DNA of 64,000 nucleotides from Inia geoffrensis (GCA_036417435.1 CM070903.1:1423001-1487000), one strand, 5' to 3'; shown: positions 35,407 through 47,241, numbered from the stretch's first letter. Numbers and translations are program-made. Notes: generated by a model from the letters alone, not told the origin.

Positions 35407-35510
35407 GCATGCAAACACATGAAATGTGTGTGTATATAGTGCTGTGTATACATATATAACTTATGCATACACGTGTGTGTATGTATACACACCTACATGT
35501 GTACGCTTGA
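35407..35510. repeat. TG/TA-rich low-complexity tract
   Basis: Mixed (TG)n, (CA)n and (TA)n stretches, for example gtgtgtgtatatag and acacgtgtgtgtatgtatacacac. Confidence 0.8.
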
Positions 35511-35725
35511 TACATTTACTAGCAAGGGATTGCTATGCACAAAGCCTCCAGCAAGCAGGAAGATGACAGGGAATAGGTCAGGGGACGAGCACGTGGATGG
35601 GGGCTCCTGGAAGTAGGCTTGGTGTTGGGTCGCGTGGTGGATGAGAGGTCAGATACGATGCTTTGTAACTTACGTATGTGCTACATACAACCTTTTGGTA
35701 AATCAAAGAGCATATTAAGAATATT

Positions 35726-36277
35726 CTAAGACATAGAAGCAACCTAAATGTCTGTCGACAGATGAATGGATAAAGAAGATGTGGCATATTTATACAATGG
35801 AATATTAGCCATAGAAAAGAATGAAATAATGCCATTTGCAGCAACATGGGTGAAGCTAGAGATTATCATACTAAGTGAAGTAAGTCAGACGGAGAAAGGC
35901 AAATATATGATATCACTTACGTGTGGAATCTAAGAAAAATATACAAATGAATTTATTTACAAAATGGAAATAGACCCACAGACATAGAAAACAAATTTAT
36001 GGTTACCAAAGGGGAAGGGGTGGGAGGGATAAACTAGGAGTTTGGGGTTAACATATACACAACTATTATATATAAAATAGGTAACTGACAAGGACCTACT
36101 GTAGAGCACAGGGAATTCTACTCAATATCTTGTAATAACCTATATGGGAAAAGAATCTGAAAAAGAGTGGATATAGAAAGAAACATATATATGTGTATAT
36201 AACTGAATCACCGCGCTGTACACGTGAAACTAACACAACATTGTAAACCAACTCTACTTCAATTTTTTAAAAAAAAT
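35726..36277 (+). mobile_element. L1 3' end with 11-bp target duplication
   Basis: ctaaatgtctgtcgacagat, gaatggataaagaagatgtgg, caacatgggtgaagctagag, then actgacaaggacctactgta, cgctgtacacgtgaaactaa and an A-tail. An 11-bp direct repeat (ttaagaatatt) lies at 35715-35725 and 36278-36288. Same family as the inverted fragment at 23,551-24,100, so the two could pair. Confidence 0.9.
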
Positions 36278-36299
36278 TTAAGAATATTTTAAACTGTAA

Positions 36300-36480
36300 A
36301 TTTTAAAAGAAGAAAAGAGTGATAAAACACTTTGGAAAACAACTTGGAATTTTCATGCAAAGAGATGTAAGTCCCCTAAGAATCTTCAGTCCCTCTCCTA
36401 AGCACATTCTCCAAAGAAGCGTGCACCTGTTTCCCAGAAGACATGTCGCAGCAGGGTTTGTAATATCAAAACTGTGGCAG
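36300..36480 (+). mobile_element. Old L1 fragment
   Basis: agagtgataaaacactttgg, aaaacaacttggaattttca and ctcctaagcacattctccaaa have the order of an L1 ORF2/3' UTR segment. It probably belongs to the older L1 into which the 35,726 element inserted. Confidence 0.5.
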
Positions 36481-36579
36481 ACGTGACATGCTCTCCACGA
36501 AGGTTGGGGTTGGGTGAGAATCCCCTAGGACGGCGCGTGGGAGGATGTGGTTCTCCATGGTGAGAGCGGGACAGTAACA

Positions 36580-36655
36580 CCACACGTTATTGTGAGGATT
36601 AAATGTGACAAACTACTTTGTAAATGCTAAGGGACCATAAACGTTAGGGATTAGT
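36580..36655 (+). mobile_element. MIR 3' fragment
   Basis: ttattgtgaggattaaatgt, gacaaactactttgtaaatgc follow the MIR 3' pattern. Confidence 0.6.
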
Positions 36656-36751
36656 ATGGCCAAACACCTCAAATTCTTTGTGGAACAAATACATAATTCA
36701 AACAAAATTAGCACCTGCACCCACTTCTTTTGCATGGTAGTAGGTTATTTG

Positions 36752-36782
36752 GGGTTTTTGTTGTTGTTGTTGTTGTTTTTTA
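36752..36782 (+). repeat. (TTG)n microsatellite
   Basis: Five to six TTG units between T-runs. Confidence 0.9.
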
Positions 36783-37239
36783 GAAATCAGATGCAAAAAC
36801 AGTATGGCTCCTTGTACATACTATTCTAAAATAATGGACTAGTACCAGTAAAAGGAACTTTTCTTTTTTTGCTTTCTTGCTGAGTTATCTCTTAATTATT
36901 ATGTCAGCTGAAAGGCAATTGAGAACTGAAGCCGGGCAAGGGGGTGAGGAGGTAGGGGGCCGTGGGAGGGACCCACGCTCCCTCCTCCCTTCCTCTGGGG
37001 CCCTTCTAGGGATGGCTGGAGGCGGAGCCTGTGCCTGAGGAAGGTTTGGTTAATGACACCTTAGATGGCTCCTGTGGTTATTTAAAGCCTTCTCTCCGGG
37101 GGATTTCAACTACCGTAGAGTCAGTTCTTGTAGTTTACAGTTTTAAACTTGAATGCTAGGGGCTCCAGCCAACTGTCACACAAGTTACTTGGGAATGCAG
37201 CGGCTGTGAATGGCACCATTAAAAGGGACCATCACATGT

Positions 37240-38843
37240 GTATTTCTAAACGTTTTCGTTGCGTGATAATACAGTACAGAAAAGTACCTGTATTACAAGT
37301 GTGCAGCTTGGTGAATTAACCCAAAGAGGATGCTCTGTGAAACCTGCGCCCAAGGCAAGAACTAGACCCTGGCCACCACCCAGACTCCCCTTCAAGCTCC
37401 CAAAGCAACCTCTGCCCTGACATCTAGCACCATAGGTTGGCTATGCCCGTTGTTTACTTGGCATGAGTGAAATCACACAGCAAGGGTCTTGCTTCTTCTG
37501 CTGGATGCCACATTTGGGAGAGCCGTCATGCTGTCTCTGAGCATACTAGTCTGGAGTATTACCATTCCACGATATATTTATTCATTCAACTATTGATGGA
37601 GTTTTGGGTTGTTTCCTATTTTTTGCTCTATGCATAATGCTCCAGTGAAAATTCTCATACCTGCCTTTCAGTACACACGTGTACATGTTTCTGTTGGGTG
37701 TGTACCGCATCAGAGGGGACGCATATGTCGCACTTTAGTAGGTGACACCAGTTTTCCAAAGTGTCGAATCACTTTCCGCTCCCACCAGCAGCCGTGAGAG
37801 CTCCACCTACCCCTCGTCCTCACCAACACTTGGTGCTAGTGGTCCTCTTCATTCCAGCCATTCTGGAGGGTGTGTGATTCTCACCAATGGCAGGTGGGGC
37901 TGAGCGTCTTTGCGTGTGCTGGTTATCCCTGTGCACGTCCTTTTGGTGAGGAAGCTACTCAAGTGTTTTCTTATTTACTTACAGAAATTCTTTGTATGTT
38001 CTGGACACAAACTCCTTGGTCATTTGTATGTATTGCAGATATTTTCTCACACTCAGCAGCGTGCCTTTCCACAAACTTAATGGTGTCCTTTAATAAACAG
38101 GAGTTCTTAATTTCAGTGTGATCCAATTTGTCAACGTTTTCCTATGGTTAGTGCTTTCTGTGCCCTGTTTAGAAAACTGTGACTACTCCCTGCTTATGAA
38201 GACATGCCCCTGTTATCTGCTATAAGGTTTATTGTTCTGATCTTCAAATTTAGAGCAACAATCCAGCTGGAATTGTTTTTTTCTGTACAGTGTGAGGTAG
38301 GGGTCTGGATTCATTTTTGTTGTTGTTGTTTGTATTTGGTATCCAGTTGACCCAGAACTATTGATGGGGAAGATTGCCCTTTGCTCTGCTGTTCTCTAGT
38401 GCTACCTTTGTCATAAATCCAGTACCCACAGGAGCATGTGTCGTGCTTATAGGGAACTCACTATTTTGTTAGGTTAACATGCCTGTCCTTACACCAACAC
38501 TTACTGTCTTAATCGCTGGAGTCGATCACAGTCTTGTTATCTGGTGGCATTCTTTCAGTTGTGTTTTCCTCAGAATTTTCTGGCTATACTTGTTACTTTA
38601 TACTTCCATATAACTTTTTGAATTGGCTTTCCAGTTTCCCCCCAAATCCTGCCAAAATTATTAGAATTGCAGTGAAGCTATAGATCACTTTGGTGAGAAT
38701 GAATGTTCTCACAATATTGATGCCCCATTAATGTTTATCCCTACCTCTATTTAAGGATTCTTCAATTTCCCTCATTAACTTAGAGTCTTCTGTGTAGATA
38801 TTTCACACATACTTTGTTAGGTTCATTCCTAGGTATTTGGTGC
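37240..38843 (-). mobile_element. Old L1, 3' UTR and ORF2 C-terminal part
   Basis: Antisense L1. The 3' UTR half shows tgtttacttggcatgagtga and ctgttgggtgtgtaccgcat. The ORF2 half shows tttcacaaacttaatggtgtcc-type sequence, gtgatccaatttgtcaacgt and ttgatgccccattaatgttt. It continues past the nested SINE to about 40,025. Decayed, no intact frame. Confidence 0.75.
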
Positions 38844-39104
38844 TTTAGCTGTGCTGGGTCTTCATTTCTGTGCGAGGGCTTTCTCTAGTTGTGGCAAGCG
38901 GGGGCCACTCTTCATCGCGGTGCGCGGGCCTCTCACTATCGCGGCCTCTCTTGTTGCAGAGCACAGGCTCCAGACGCGCAGGCTCAGTAGTTGTGGCTCA
39001 CGGGCCTAGCTCCGCGGCATGTGGGATCCTCGGAGACCAGGGCTCAAACCCGTGTCCCCTGCATCGGCAGGCAGATTCTCAACCACTGCGCCACCAAGGA
39101 AGCC
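38844..39104 (-). mobile_element. CHR-2-like SINE, long older copy, nested in L1
   Basis: Minus strand from the gggcttccttggtggcgcag head to an extended 3' part (gccctcgcacagaaatgaag, cccagcacagc) missing from the young copies. It shows more substitutions than the young group, and no clear target duplication remains. Confidence 0.88.
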
Positions 39105-40025
39105 CTGGATGATATTTTAAAATGTTCTTTACTTTTATTTTGTAGCCACTGGTTTCTGGTTAAAAAGAATACAGTTGATTTTTGTAGACTGACCTTCTAT
39201 CCATCCATCTTACCAGATTCACTTAATAATTTTAAGAGTTATCTATAGGTTCTGTTGGATTTTCTACACACACAATCATTTTGTCCATGAATACTGACTT
39301 TTTAATTTCTTCCTTCTTTGCTTCTTTGCTCACTCCACTTTTGGTGTGTCAGTAGCGAACATCCTTATCTTATTCCTGACCTCAGAGTGAAAACATTCTA
39401 TATTTCACCAGTGAGTGTGATATTCGTTGTAGGGACATTGTTTATATAGATGCCTTCTATCAGATTAAGGAAATTCCCTTCTATTCCTACTTTGCTAAGA
39501 GTTTCTTTTCATGGATGCATGTTGAGTTTTATCAAATGTTTTCTTCTGCGCCTACTGAGATGACAGCATGATTTTTCTGATTTGTTCTATTAACATGAGG
39601 AACTAAATTGATTGAAGAGCAAATGTTAAACCAATCTTGCATTTCTGGAATAAGCCCAATTTGGTCACAGTGTGTTATCTCTTTTATATATTAGTAGATT
39701 TGATTCTCTGATGTATTGGTTAGGACTTTTGTATCTATGCTTTTGAGGGAAATAGGCTATAATTTTTCTTTCTTATAATGCCCTGAACAGGCTTTAGTAT
39801 CAAAGTTTATACTAGACTTCATAAAATGCGTTAAGAAGTGTTCCCTTTTTTGCTCTTCTCTGGAAGAGTTTAATGTAAGATGGATGTTAATCCTTTCTTA
39901 ACCTTTGTTGAATTCAGAAGCCTTCTAAGCCTGGAGCTTACTTTGTGAGACAGTTTATAATGATGGATTCCACTTCTTTTCTGGCCATAGGACTATCAAG
40001 ATATTCTATTTCTTCTCATTTGCGC
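39105..40025 (-). mobile_element. Old L1 ORF2, continuation
   Basis: taggttctgttggattttct, agtgtgatattcgttgtagg, atgcatgttgagttttatca, ctgatgtattggttaggact and tctggaagagtttaatgtaa are antisense ORF2 reverse-transcriptase blocks, in the order expected after 37,240-38,843. Near 40,025 the L1 ends and GC-rich unique DNA begins. Confidence 0.78.
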
Positions 40026-41827
40026 ACGAGTCAGATTCCGGTCTTGCCAAACCCGATCTCCGCTGCGCTGGAGAGGATGGCTGAGCGGGAGGGACGGCTG
40101 AGCTGGTCGCCTTCCTGGCGTGATGCTGCCTTTGGAAGTTTTGCTGGTCTCACACGCGAAAAGAATTGAAAAGTGACTGAAATCTGTCTGTCAGCCGATC
40201 AGAGGGTGCCGAAGGGTGGAGGGGTTACATTCCTACACGCAGGGCAACCTACTGCAGACCTTCCTCTTGGCTGACTCCCCTGGGAAGCCCGGCTCCCCCT
40301 AAATTCCAGACCTCACCCCTGCCCAGCCGCCTTGGCTTCTATGGTTTTCTCTTCAGGGAGTCTCTGTCTTGCCCCTTTGTTGTGAGTCATTAAGCCCATC
40401 TCGTCTCTTCATTTCCCTGTTTGTTCCCATTTCTCAGTGGAATCCAGCCAGCAGGCGGGGATGGAAGAGGGCAGCGCTGAATACTTTGGCTTGATGACTG
40501 ATTGTGACTGGATGCATTACATGAGTTTTCCTCCAAGTGTGGCCTCCAGACTGGCCACCTTATGGTCACCTGGGCTGCTCTGCCCCTCACACCCTGCATC
40601 TGGGCCTGGGAGCCCGATTCAGTGGGAATCGTTGGGCGGGGTGGGGGGTAGAGTGTCACCGAGAGGCTGTTGTTCGCTGGTCAGCCCACGACCCGTTGAG
40701 AACGGGGGGGCGGAGCTCGAGGACGCAGCTTATCATGGAAGGACCCCCCAGGGTGATGGCGCCCGAGCCGCTGCCTGAGGCCTCGTGCCACCTGCTCCCT
40801 GTGCCTCTGAGGAGTGTGTGCCCAGCACTTCCAGGGTTCCTGTGACACCCCAGCACCCCTCCAGGAGCCCCTCTGCCCTACCCCTCACCCCCAGTCTCAG
40901 GGCAAGCACCATTGTTCAAGGACGATGCCTGGGGAAGCTCGGGCCTTGGGCCTCCTGCCAGCCTTGCCAAGCCCTGCCTGCCCGGTAGCTGTGTCCTAAC
41001 CCCGGACTGTGCCTGGAGGACGGAACGCCCTCGGGAGAAGGCAGGCTGGCCGGTGGAGGACGGGCCACTCCTGCCGGTGGACAGGTCACCCCTCCGGCGG
41101 GCTGCTTGCCTCTCTGGGCCTCACTGTCCTCAGTGGGGTTGTCCTAAACCATCATCAAGGTAAGTAGGCGATATCATAACAGAGTATGTAAAAACAAAAT
41201 GTAAGCTAAACATAATAAATATTAGGTAAAGCGTACATTTAGAGATGTAAGTCACTGTTTCTGCCTTCGGGGGGTGTATGCAGAGACCCTCCACCACCAC
41301 CAGGTGGACATGGCTCTCAGCACTTTAAACCACCTAGAGTCCTAATGGGAAAAGGTCGCTACCTGTCCAACACCCGCCACCATGGGGACTTGTGATGGTG
41401 TGACCAGCCGGTAACGCCGGCCTGTGAGCAGTGCAGGGCCCCTGCAGCCCCACGTGGTCCCGGGCCAGGCCTTCAGAGCAGGGAGGCCGGGAGGCGAAGA
41501 AACCAGGGCCTGGAGAGGGTCCAGGGTGGCCAAGCTGGTACAACCCCGGAGCAGGTCCCAGACGCCTCCGGCTGGTCCACAGCCTGGTGGAACCACAGGC
41601 ACACATTCCAGAAAGATGAGAGCATTGTCGGCTGTGCAGACTCGTTAGAACTGCATACATGGATAAGCCCACCTATTTTTGCTTTCTAGAATTCCACTTC
41701 TATTTTTGGTGGAATAGAAAAGCTTTGACTATTTCCCTAAGTGGAAAAACACATTTTTTTTCCTTGACTGTCTTACGGATCACAGTTGCTGTTAAATAAG
41801 TGCCTTCAGTCTGCATGGGCTTGGCAG
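40026..41827. other. Unassigned region left of the C/T array
   Basis: GC-rich 40,400-41,640 holds incidental frames of up to 113 codons with no recognisable protein feature. A MIR-like trace may lie near 41,110 but is too short to call. Confidence 0.4.
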
Positions 41828-42607
41828 CCCCCCCCTCCCCCTCCCCCTCCCCCCCTCCCCCTCCCCCTCCCCCTCCCCCCCTCCCCCCTCCCCCCCCTCC
41901 CCCCCTCCCCCCCTCCCCCCCCCCCTCCCCCCCCTCCCCCCCCTCCCCCCCCCCTCCCCCCCTCCCCCCCCTCCCCCCCCTCCCCCCCCTCCCCCCCTCC
42001 CCCCCCCCCTCCCCCCCTCCCCCCCCCCTCCCCCCCCTCCCCCCCTCCCCCCCCTCCCCCCCCCCTCCCCCCCCTCCCCCCCCCCTCCCCCCCTCCCCCC
42101 CCTCCCCCCCTCCCCCCCTCCCCCCCTCCCCCCCTCCCCCCCCCCTCCCCCCCCCCTCCCCCCCTCCCCCCCCTCCCCCCCTCCCCCCCCCCTCCCCTCC
42201 CCCCCCCCTCCCCCCCCCTCCCCCCCCCTCCCCTCCCCCCCCTCCCCCCCCCTCCCCCCCCTCCCCCCCCCTCCCCCCCCTCCCCCCCTCCCCCCCCTCC
42301 CCCCCCTCCCCCCCTCCCCCCCCCTCCCCTCCCCCCCCCCTCCCCCCCCCTCCCCCCCCCTCCCCTCCCCCCCCTCCCCCCCCCTCCCCCCCCTCCCCCC
42401 CCTCCCCCCCCTCCCCCCCTCCCCCCCCTCCCCCCCCTCCCCCCCTCCCCCCCCTCCCCCCCCTCCCCCCCCTCCCCCCCCTCCCCCCCCCTCCCCCCCT
42501 CCCCCCCCTCCCCCCCTCCCCCCCCTCCCCCCCCCTCCCCCCCTCCCCCCCCTCCCCCCCTCCCCCCTCCCCCCCCCTCCCCCCCCTCCCCCTCCCCCCC
42601 CCCCCCC
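41828..42607. repeat. 780-bp polypyrimidine array of C-runs separated by single T
   Basis: The whole block is runs of 4 to 14 C (mostly 7-10) each followed by one T, with no A or G on the plus strand. The left end has shorter runs (5-7 C). The complementary strand is G-runs separated by A, so it is capable of G-quadruplex, i-motif and triplex structures. Because the array is a pure two-letter repeat, frames of 280-403 codons (Pro/Ser/Leu on plus, Gly/Arg/Glu on minus) are open by necessity and are not genes. The length may be inexact in the assembly. Confidence 0.98.
42193..42454. repeat. 132-bp higher-order repeat inside the C/T array
   Basis: Starting at the T at 42,193 the C-run lengths are 4,10,9,9,4,8,9,8,9,8,7,8,8,7,9. 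From the T at 42,325 they are 4,10,9,9,4,8,9,8,8,8,7,8,8,7,8. Fifteen runs repeat in order with two one-base differences (132 and 130 bp). Chance agreement of this pattern is very unlikely, so one segment duplicated recently. Confidence 0.93.
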
Positions 42608-42619
42608 GCCGCCGCCGCG

Positions 42620-42699
42620 ATCCCCTGAGAGGGAGCCGGCTGTGTGCTCCCCGCCTTCAATCCCCTGAGCAGGAGCCGGCTGTGTGCTCTCCGCCTTTA
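42620..42699. repeat. 40-bp tandem duplication at the right edge of the array
   Basis: Copies at 42,620-42,659 and 42,660-42,699 (beginning atcccctgag) differ at only a few positions. They follow a short (GCC)n run at the array boundary. Confidence 0.95.
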
Positions 42700-42734
42700 C
42701 TTTATTTAGCTCCATTTTTAATGCTTCGGTTTTT

Positions 42735-42937
42735 TTTTTTTTTTGCGGTACGCGGGCCTCTCACTGTTGTGGCCTCTCCCGTTGCGGAGCACAGGCTCGG
42801 GGCGCACAGGCTCAGCGGCCACGGCTCACGGGCCCAGCCGCTCCGCGGCATGTGGGATCTTCCCAAACTGGGGCACGAACCCGTGTCCCCTGCATCGGCA
42901 GGCGGACTCTCAACCCCTGCGCCACCAGGGAAGCCCT
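42735..42937 (-). mobile_element. CHR-type SINE, young copy with perfect 14-bp target duplication
   Basis: Minus strand from the gggcttccctggtggcgcag head near 42,937 to ggcccgcgtaccgc, then an A-tail (T-tract 42,731-42,744). A perfect 14-bp repeat (atgcttcggttttt) lies at 42721-42734 and 42938-42951. Confidence 0.95.
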
Positions 42938-42951
42938 ATGCTTCGGTTTTT

Positions 42952-43639
42952 AACATGAACCCCAGGAGGTGGATTTGGATGAGGGCATTAGCCGTACCCA
43001 CCATTCTGTAACTGAGGACTGCAGAGAAGCCCCTTCACAGGGATTCCAGGCCTCAGGTCCCAGGCCTGCCCCCCTCCTGCCCCGGGAAGGGAAGGGAGGA
43101 AGAGGAGGGGGACGGGGGCAGTGAGAGAGCGGCAGTCTGCCCTTTCATTGCCCTGCCCCAGTGATGCGCTCTTGCTATGAACGGGCTATTTCAGGAAACC
43201 CGCAGCCCCCGTCGTGCTGGTGTGAAGAGAACGTGCCCAGCTTGGCGCACTCCCGCTCACCGTCAGCCTCCATCACAACCGGCTAATTGTCAGGAGGATT
43301 TCAGCTTCATTATCAGACATTTCTAGAAAATAACAGAAACTTCTAAACACATTCATTAAAACAGCAATCACTCCACTTTCCCCACCCCCACCCCTGCCCG
43401 AAAAAGAGCCTGTAGTGGGTTTACGAGAAAAAACGAGCCCTTCTGTCCCTCCCAGTGATGCCTGGCAGGGGTCCTGCCCTGGCACCAGCACTAAGCCCCT
43501 GCACAGAGACACGGTTCACACGGGCAAGGGTCAGCCTCACAGCAGGATGACCTTCGATGGAGCCCCAGTCACATCAGAGCAACTGTCCCCCGGAAAGTCC
43601 CTTTCAAGTCAAGCCGTCCTTTCCTCTCTGACCCTGAGT
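42952..43639. other. Unassigned region
   Basis: No gene or repeat recognised. A purine-rich stretch lies at about 43,083-43,125. Confidence 0.4.
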
Positions 43640-44240
43640 TGGTCTGTTTCTGGACTCTGTCCTCTTCCGCTGATCCGAGTGTTGTCACCGCCACCAGCTG
43701 CCATGATTCCTGTAGCTTTGCCCCAGATGGAGCTGCATCCACCCCCGCACAGACCCCATCAGGACTGCTGGGGCCACTCGAGTCCTCGGCATCTCCACTT
43801 GCGCTGGTGGGATTCACTACCTAGCTCATCAATTTCTACAAAGGAGCCCTGCTGGGGTTTGGTGAGGATGGTGTAGACGGGTCATTCCGGGGAGCGTGGA
43901 CCTTAGTGCTGAGTCTTCCATCTGTGGTCATGCTCAGTACCCTGTTCATTTAGCTGCTCCCTCTGGGCACTGTTTTGGAGTTTTCAGGGTAACATCTGTT
44001 TGTTAAATTCATTACTAAGCTTTTTACGGTTTTTTGCTGCTGCTGTAAAAGGTATAGAAAATCCAATTTTCCTGTTCTCTCTTGCTAGCATATAGAAATG
44101 CAACTGATTTACTATGCTACTTTGTATCCTTTAGCCTTGCTGTGTTCACTAATTCCAATCTTTTTAGTAGGTTCTTTAGGATTTTCTACATCTACATCTA
44201 AGTAACGTTGCCTAGAAGTAGACACTTTTACTCTATTTCT
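43640..44240 (-). mobile_element. Old L1 ORF2 fragment
   Basis: Antisense ORF2 blocks: catcaatttctacaaaggag, gcatatagaaatgcaactga, ttgtatcctttagccttgct, gtaggttctttaggattttc, tacatctacatctaagtaac. The left part (43,640-43,830) is more doubtful. Confidence 0.6.
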
Positions 44241-44498
44241 TTTTCTTGCCTTGTTGCACTGGACAGAGCTGAGATGCAGTGATGCTGGCAGCACTCGCTG
44301 GGCCCACAACTGAGCTACTGAGGGACACAGGCGTCTCGGGTCCCAGGAAACCACAAGAGGAGGAAACCCTGGCAGGACGGCTCATATTTGTGTGATGCTT
44401 GATAGCCGGGCCGACTATGTAATTTGCAGCACCCCGTGAAAAATGGAAATGTGGGGCCCTTGTTCAAGAAGCAGGGAGAAAGCGTTCCTTTCTTTCAA

Positions 44499-44626
44499 GG
44501 TCTGTGTCTGTGTCTCTTTGTCTGTGCCTGTCTCCCTCCCTCTCCTCCCCCTCTCTCTGTTTCTCCTCTGTCTCTCTCTATCTCTATCTCTGTCTCTGTC
44601 TCTCTCTGTCTCTCTCTGTCGCTCTC
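44499..44626 (+). repeat. (TCTC/TGTC)n low-complexity tract
   Basis: A pyrimidine-rich run of tctctctg, tctatc and tgtctc units. Confidence 0.92.
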
Positions 44627-45769
44627 CTGGTCATGGTGTTCATTATTTGCTACTGAATGTCATGCCCCCTCAGGCGTGGGAAGGGTTGCAGGACAAACAC
44701 AGACCGTCACAGGCACCAGGGGCCTTGCCCGACAGCTCGGTACTCTGGGCACATGTGCCCATCTGCACCCCTTCCCACACCAGTGCCCAGGTCCCCAACA
44801 GAGCAAAGGTGGCAGTGGCACTGGGTGGGGGTGGGCAGGTGGTGGAAGGGGTGCCTGCAGGTGAACCCAGGCTCCAGCCCTGCACATGCTCCATTTTCAA
44901 AACACAAATTCAACAATACAATTATTAAAATTCAGGATGGCAGTGACAAAACATTAAAACTGCAAGCAGGGTCCTCCTGGTGGGACACCCCAAGCATGGC
45001 CCCCCAAGCATAAGTTCCCCATGGCATGGAGCCCCGAGCATGGAGCCCCTGAGCTGGATGCTGCATGACACATCAGGCACTGAGAGCCCTTTGACATTCA
45101 CCCACTTGATGGTGGGTTCTGGGCATCATGTAAAGGGTCCTTTTTAAATTTCTAGTGCGCTCCCCTCTTCAGTGGCAGGAATCTAGGGCTTTGAAATTCA
45201 TTTTGGGGAATATTCATCGACGGACACCATATGAGGGACACCATATAAGTCACTTCCCTGGCAACAGAGATGAATACAATATCTACCCACCCCCTGCACA
45301 CGGATGACACAGGCCACCGTGGCCAGGTGTGTGCTCAGGGGTATAGACCCCACCTGCTCTCCAGGGCCTGGCGTCTCACACGGATGAGCACTTGCTACGG
45401 GCCAGCCGTTCTGCTCGTGAGACAGAGCCCCAGGGAGCCCGTGTAACGTGTCCTGATCACACACCTGGCGGGGAGGGGACAGCCCTGTGGTTGGAACACA
45501 GCTGCTTGAGCTAGCCCCATCTCCTCCCCGCACCCCACCCCACCCTCTCCCTAATCAGCCTCGATGGACTGGCTGCCCCTCTGCTCCCTTCTGCCCTCCC
45601 AGTGCCCCCTGCTCCCCACACAGCTACCTTGCCTCCTGCCCTCCCTCTGCCTTCTCACACAGAGAGCAGTGCACCGTACCATTCTTCTGCACTTTGCTCT
45701 GGTCCCATCGCCATGTCCTAGAGTCACACAGACCAGTGACCGTCCATGGTCCTTTTGACCCTCTCCTGT
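44627..45769. other. Unassigned region
   Basis: No gene was recognised. Short degenerate duplications occur at about 44,990-45,055 (agcatggagcccc-like) and 45,226-45,247 (gacaccatat twice). Confidence 0.4.
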
Positions 45770-46650
45770 GTGTGTACATTCAGGTTTTCTGAATGTACAG
45801 CAATTACAAACAGGGCTGTGGTAGAACAACCTTGTGCACAGGTATTTTCGTTTTGCTGGAGGCATCTTCAGGGCAGATCCCTAGAAGTGGAATAGGCGGG
45901 TCTGAACATAAGTGGGTATGTATAGTTCGGTGTCGCCAAATTCCCCTGGAAGGGCCTGCAAGTTGCACTCCCACCAGCAATGTATGAGAGGCTGCGTCCC
46001 ACAGCTGCACTCACAGAATGTGTTCTCACACTCGTAAGGTTTGCCCATCTGATACATGAGAATCGGCATCTCCCTGTTGCTCTAATTTGTATTCGTTAAT
46101 TATGGCTGAGGGAGCAGTTTTTCAGATGATGAAGGTCCATTGTAATGAATTGTCTCTTTATGTCTTAACCTATTTCTTCTATCTGGTTTCTGGTCCTTTG
46201 TCCCTCGATTTGTAAGAGATCTTTACATATTAGGGTTATTGGTCCTTCGTGAGTACTTTATGGTGCAAATATTTTCTCCTAGTTTTTTAGTTGTGTTTTG
46301 ATTTTTGTTCATGGTGGGTTTTCTTGCTCTGTAAAAATACTATATTTTATTCTCATACTTATCAATCTTTTCTTTGTGTCTTGGTTAGAAAGCCCTTCCC
46401 TACATCCAAGTGAGAGAAAACTTCACCACCACGTCGTCGTGTGGTATTCGTGCGGCTTCCTGTATCACACCAGGTCCCCCTCCACCAGAAGTCCATTCCT
46501 GGTCTGGTGTGAAGAGTGGATCTGATCATTTTGTGGGGGAGGGTATATTTGCTATATGAGGGATCATGGGGAAAACCATTTTGTCCTTTTAATTACTGGG
46601 TTTCTCTATCCTTATTGTTTTTCCTTTGTTTCCCCAAAGGTGTAGGGTTG
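45770..46650 (-). mobile_element. Old L1 3' end (L1M/HAL1-like)
   Basis: Antisense blocks: gcagatccctagaagtggaa, gttgcactcccaccagcaatg, ctttacatattagggttattgg, caaatattttctcctagttt, agaaagcccttccctacatcc. Typical of the 3' part of ancient L1-type elements. Confidence 0.65.
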
Positions 46651-46669
46651 GCTGGATTTGCATAAGTGA

Positions 46670-47140
46670 AACGTGCACGCGCACTGTGCTACCTGTGTGC
46701 AGAAGACTCCCCTGTCTCCATCTCCATGTACTGGATACCCCCTTGTAGGCCGATCACCCCTTCCTCATAAGCCTCTCCAGACCAAACTCCTCACTTCTCC
46801 CCATCCTCCTCCACCTCCCCCAGCCCCTGCCCTTCTCCTGTCCTGCCTGGACCGATGGCAGCTTTGTTCGACCACCCAAGCCAAATACCTGAGAATAGTC
46901 CCCAGATCGACACTTTCCCTCAGCACCCACATTCCGTCAGTAGCCAAGTCATATTCATTCTACTTTCGTAAAACTGCTAAGACCCCTCCCTTTCTCAAGC
47001 CCCCATCCCAGTGCTATTGCCTTAGTTCACACTCTCAGCATCTTTCACGGTTCCCTAGAATCTTCACACGGGCTTGTCTTCCCTCCTCCCGTCCTGTCCC
47101 CTCTTCACTCCCACCTGCCCCCCCAGCATTTTTTTTCTAA
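46670..47140. other. Pyrimidine-rich segment, possible old repeat
   Basis: The block ccagatcgacactttccctc, cagtgctattgccttagttc recalls a dispersed ancient repeat that I could not name. The 155-codon plus frame has no protein features. Confidence 0.3.
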
Positions 47141-47239
47141 GTACTAAGTGTTTTACCTTTTCCCCCTCTAATATGATTGGTTCTTTTCTCCCTGTGTATT
47201 GTCTCCCTAGGAGTCTGCATACAGAAATGCTATTTTAAA

Positions 47240-47241
<2 letters not shown>

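Noticed and set aside
41786..43011. Frames of 280-403 codons on plus and 284-307 codons on minus over the C/T array
   Set aside because: They consist of Pro/Ser/Leu or Gly/Arg/Glu only, are open in several frames at once and end in a SINE; a direct consequence of the two-letter repeat.
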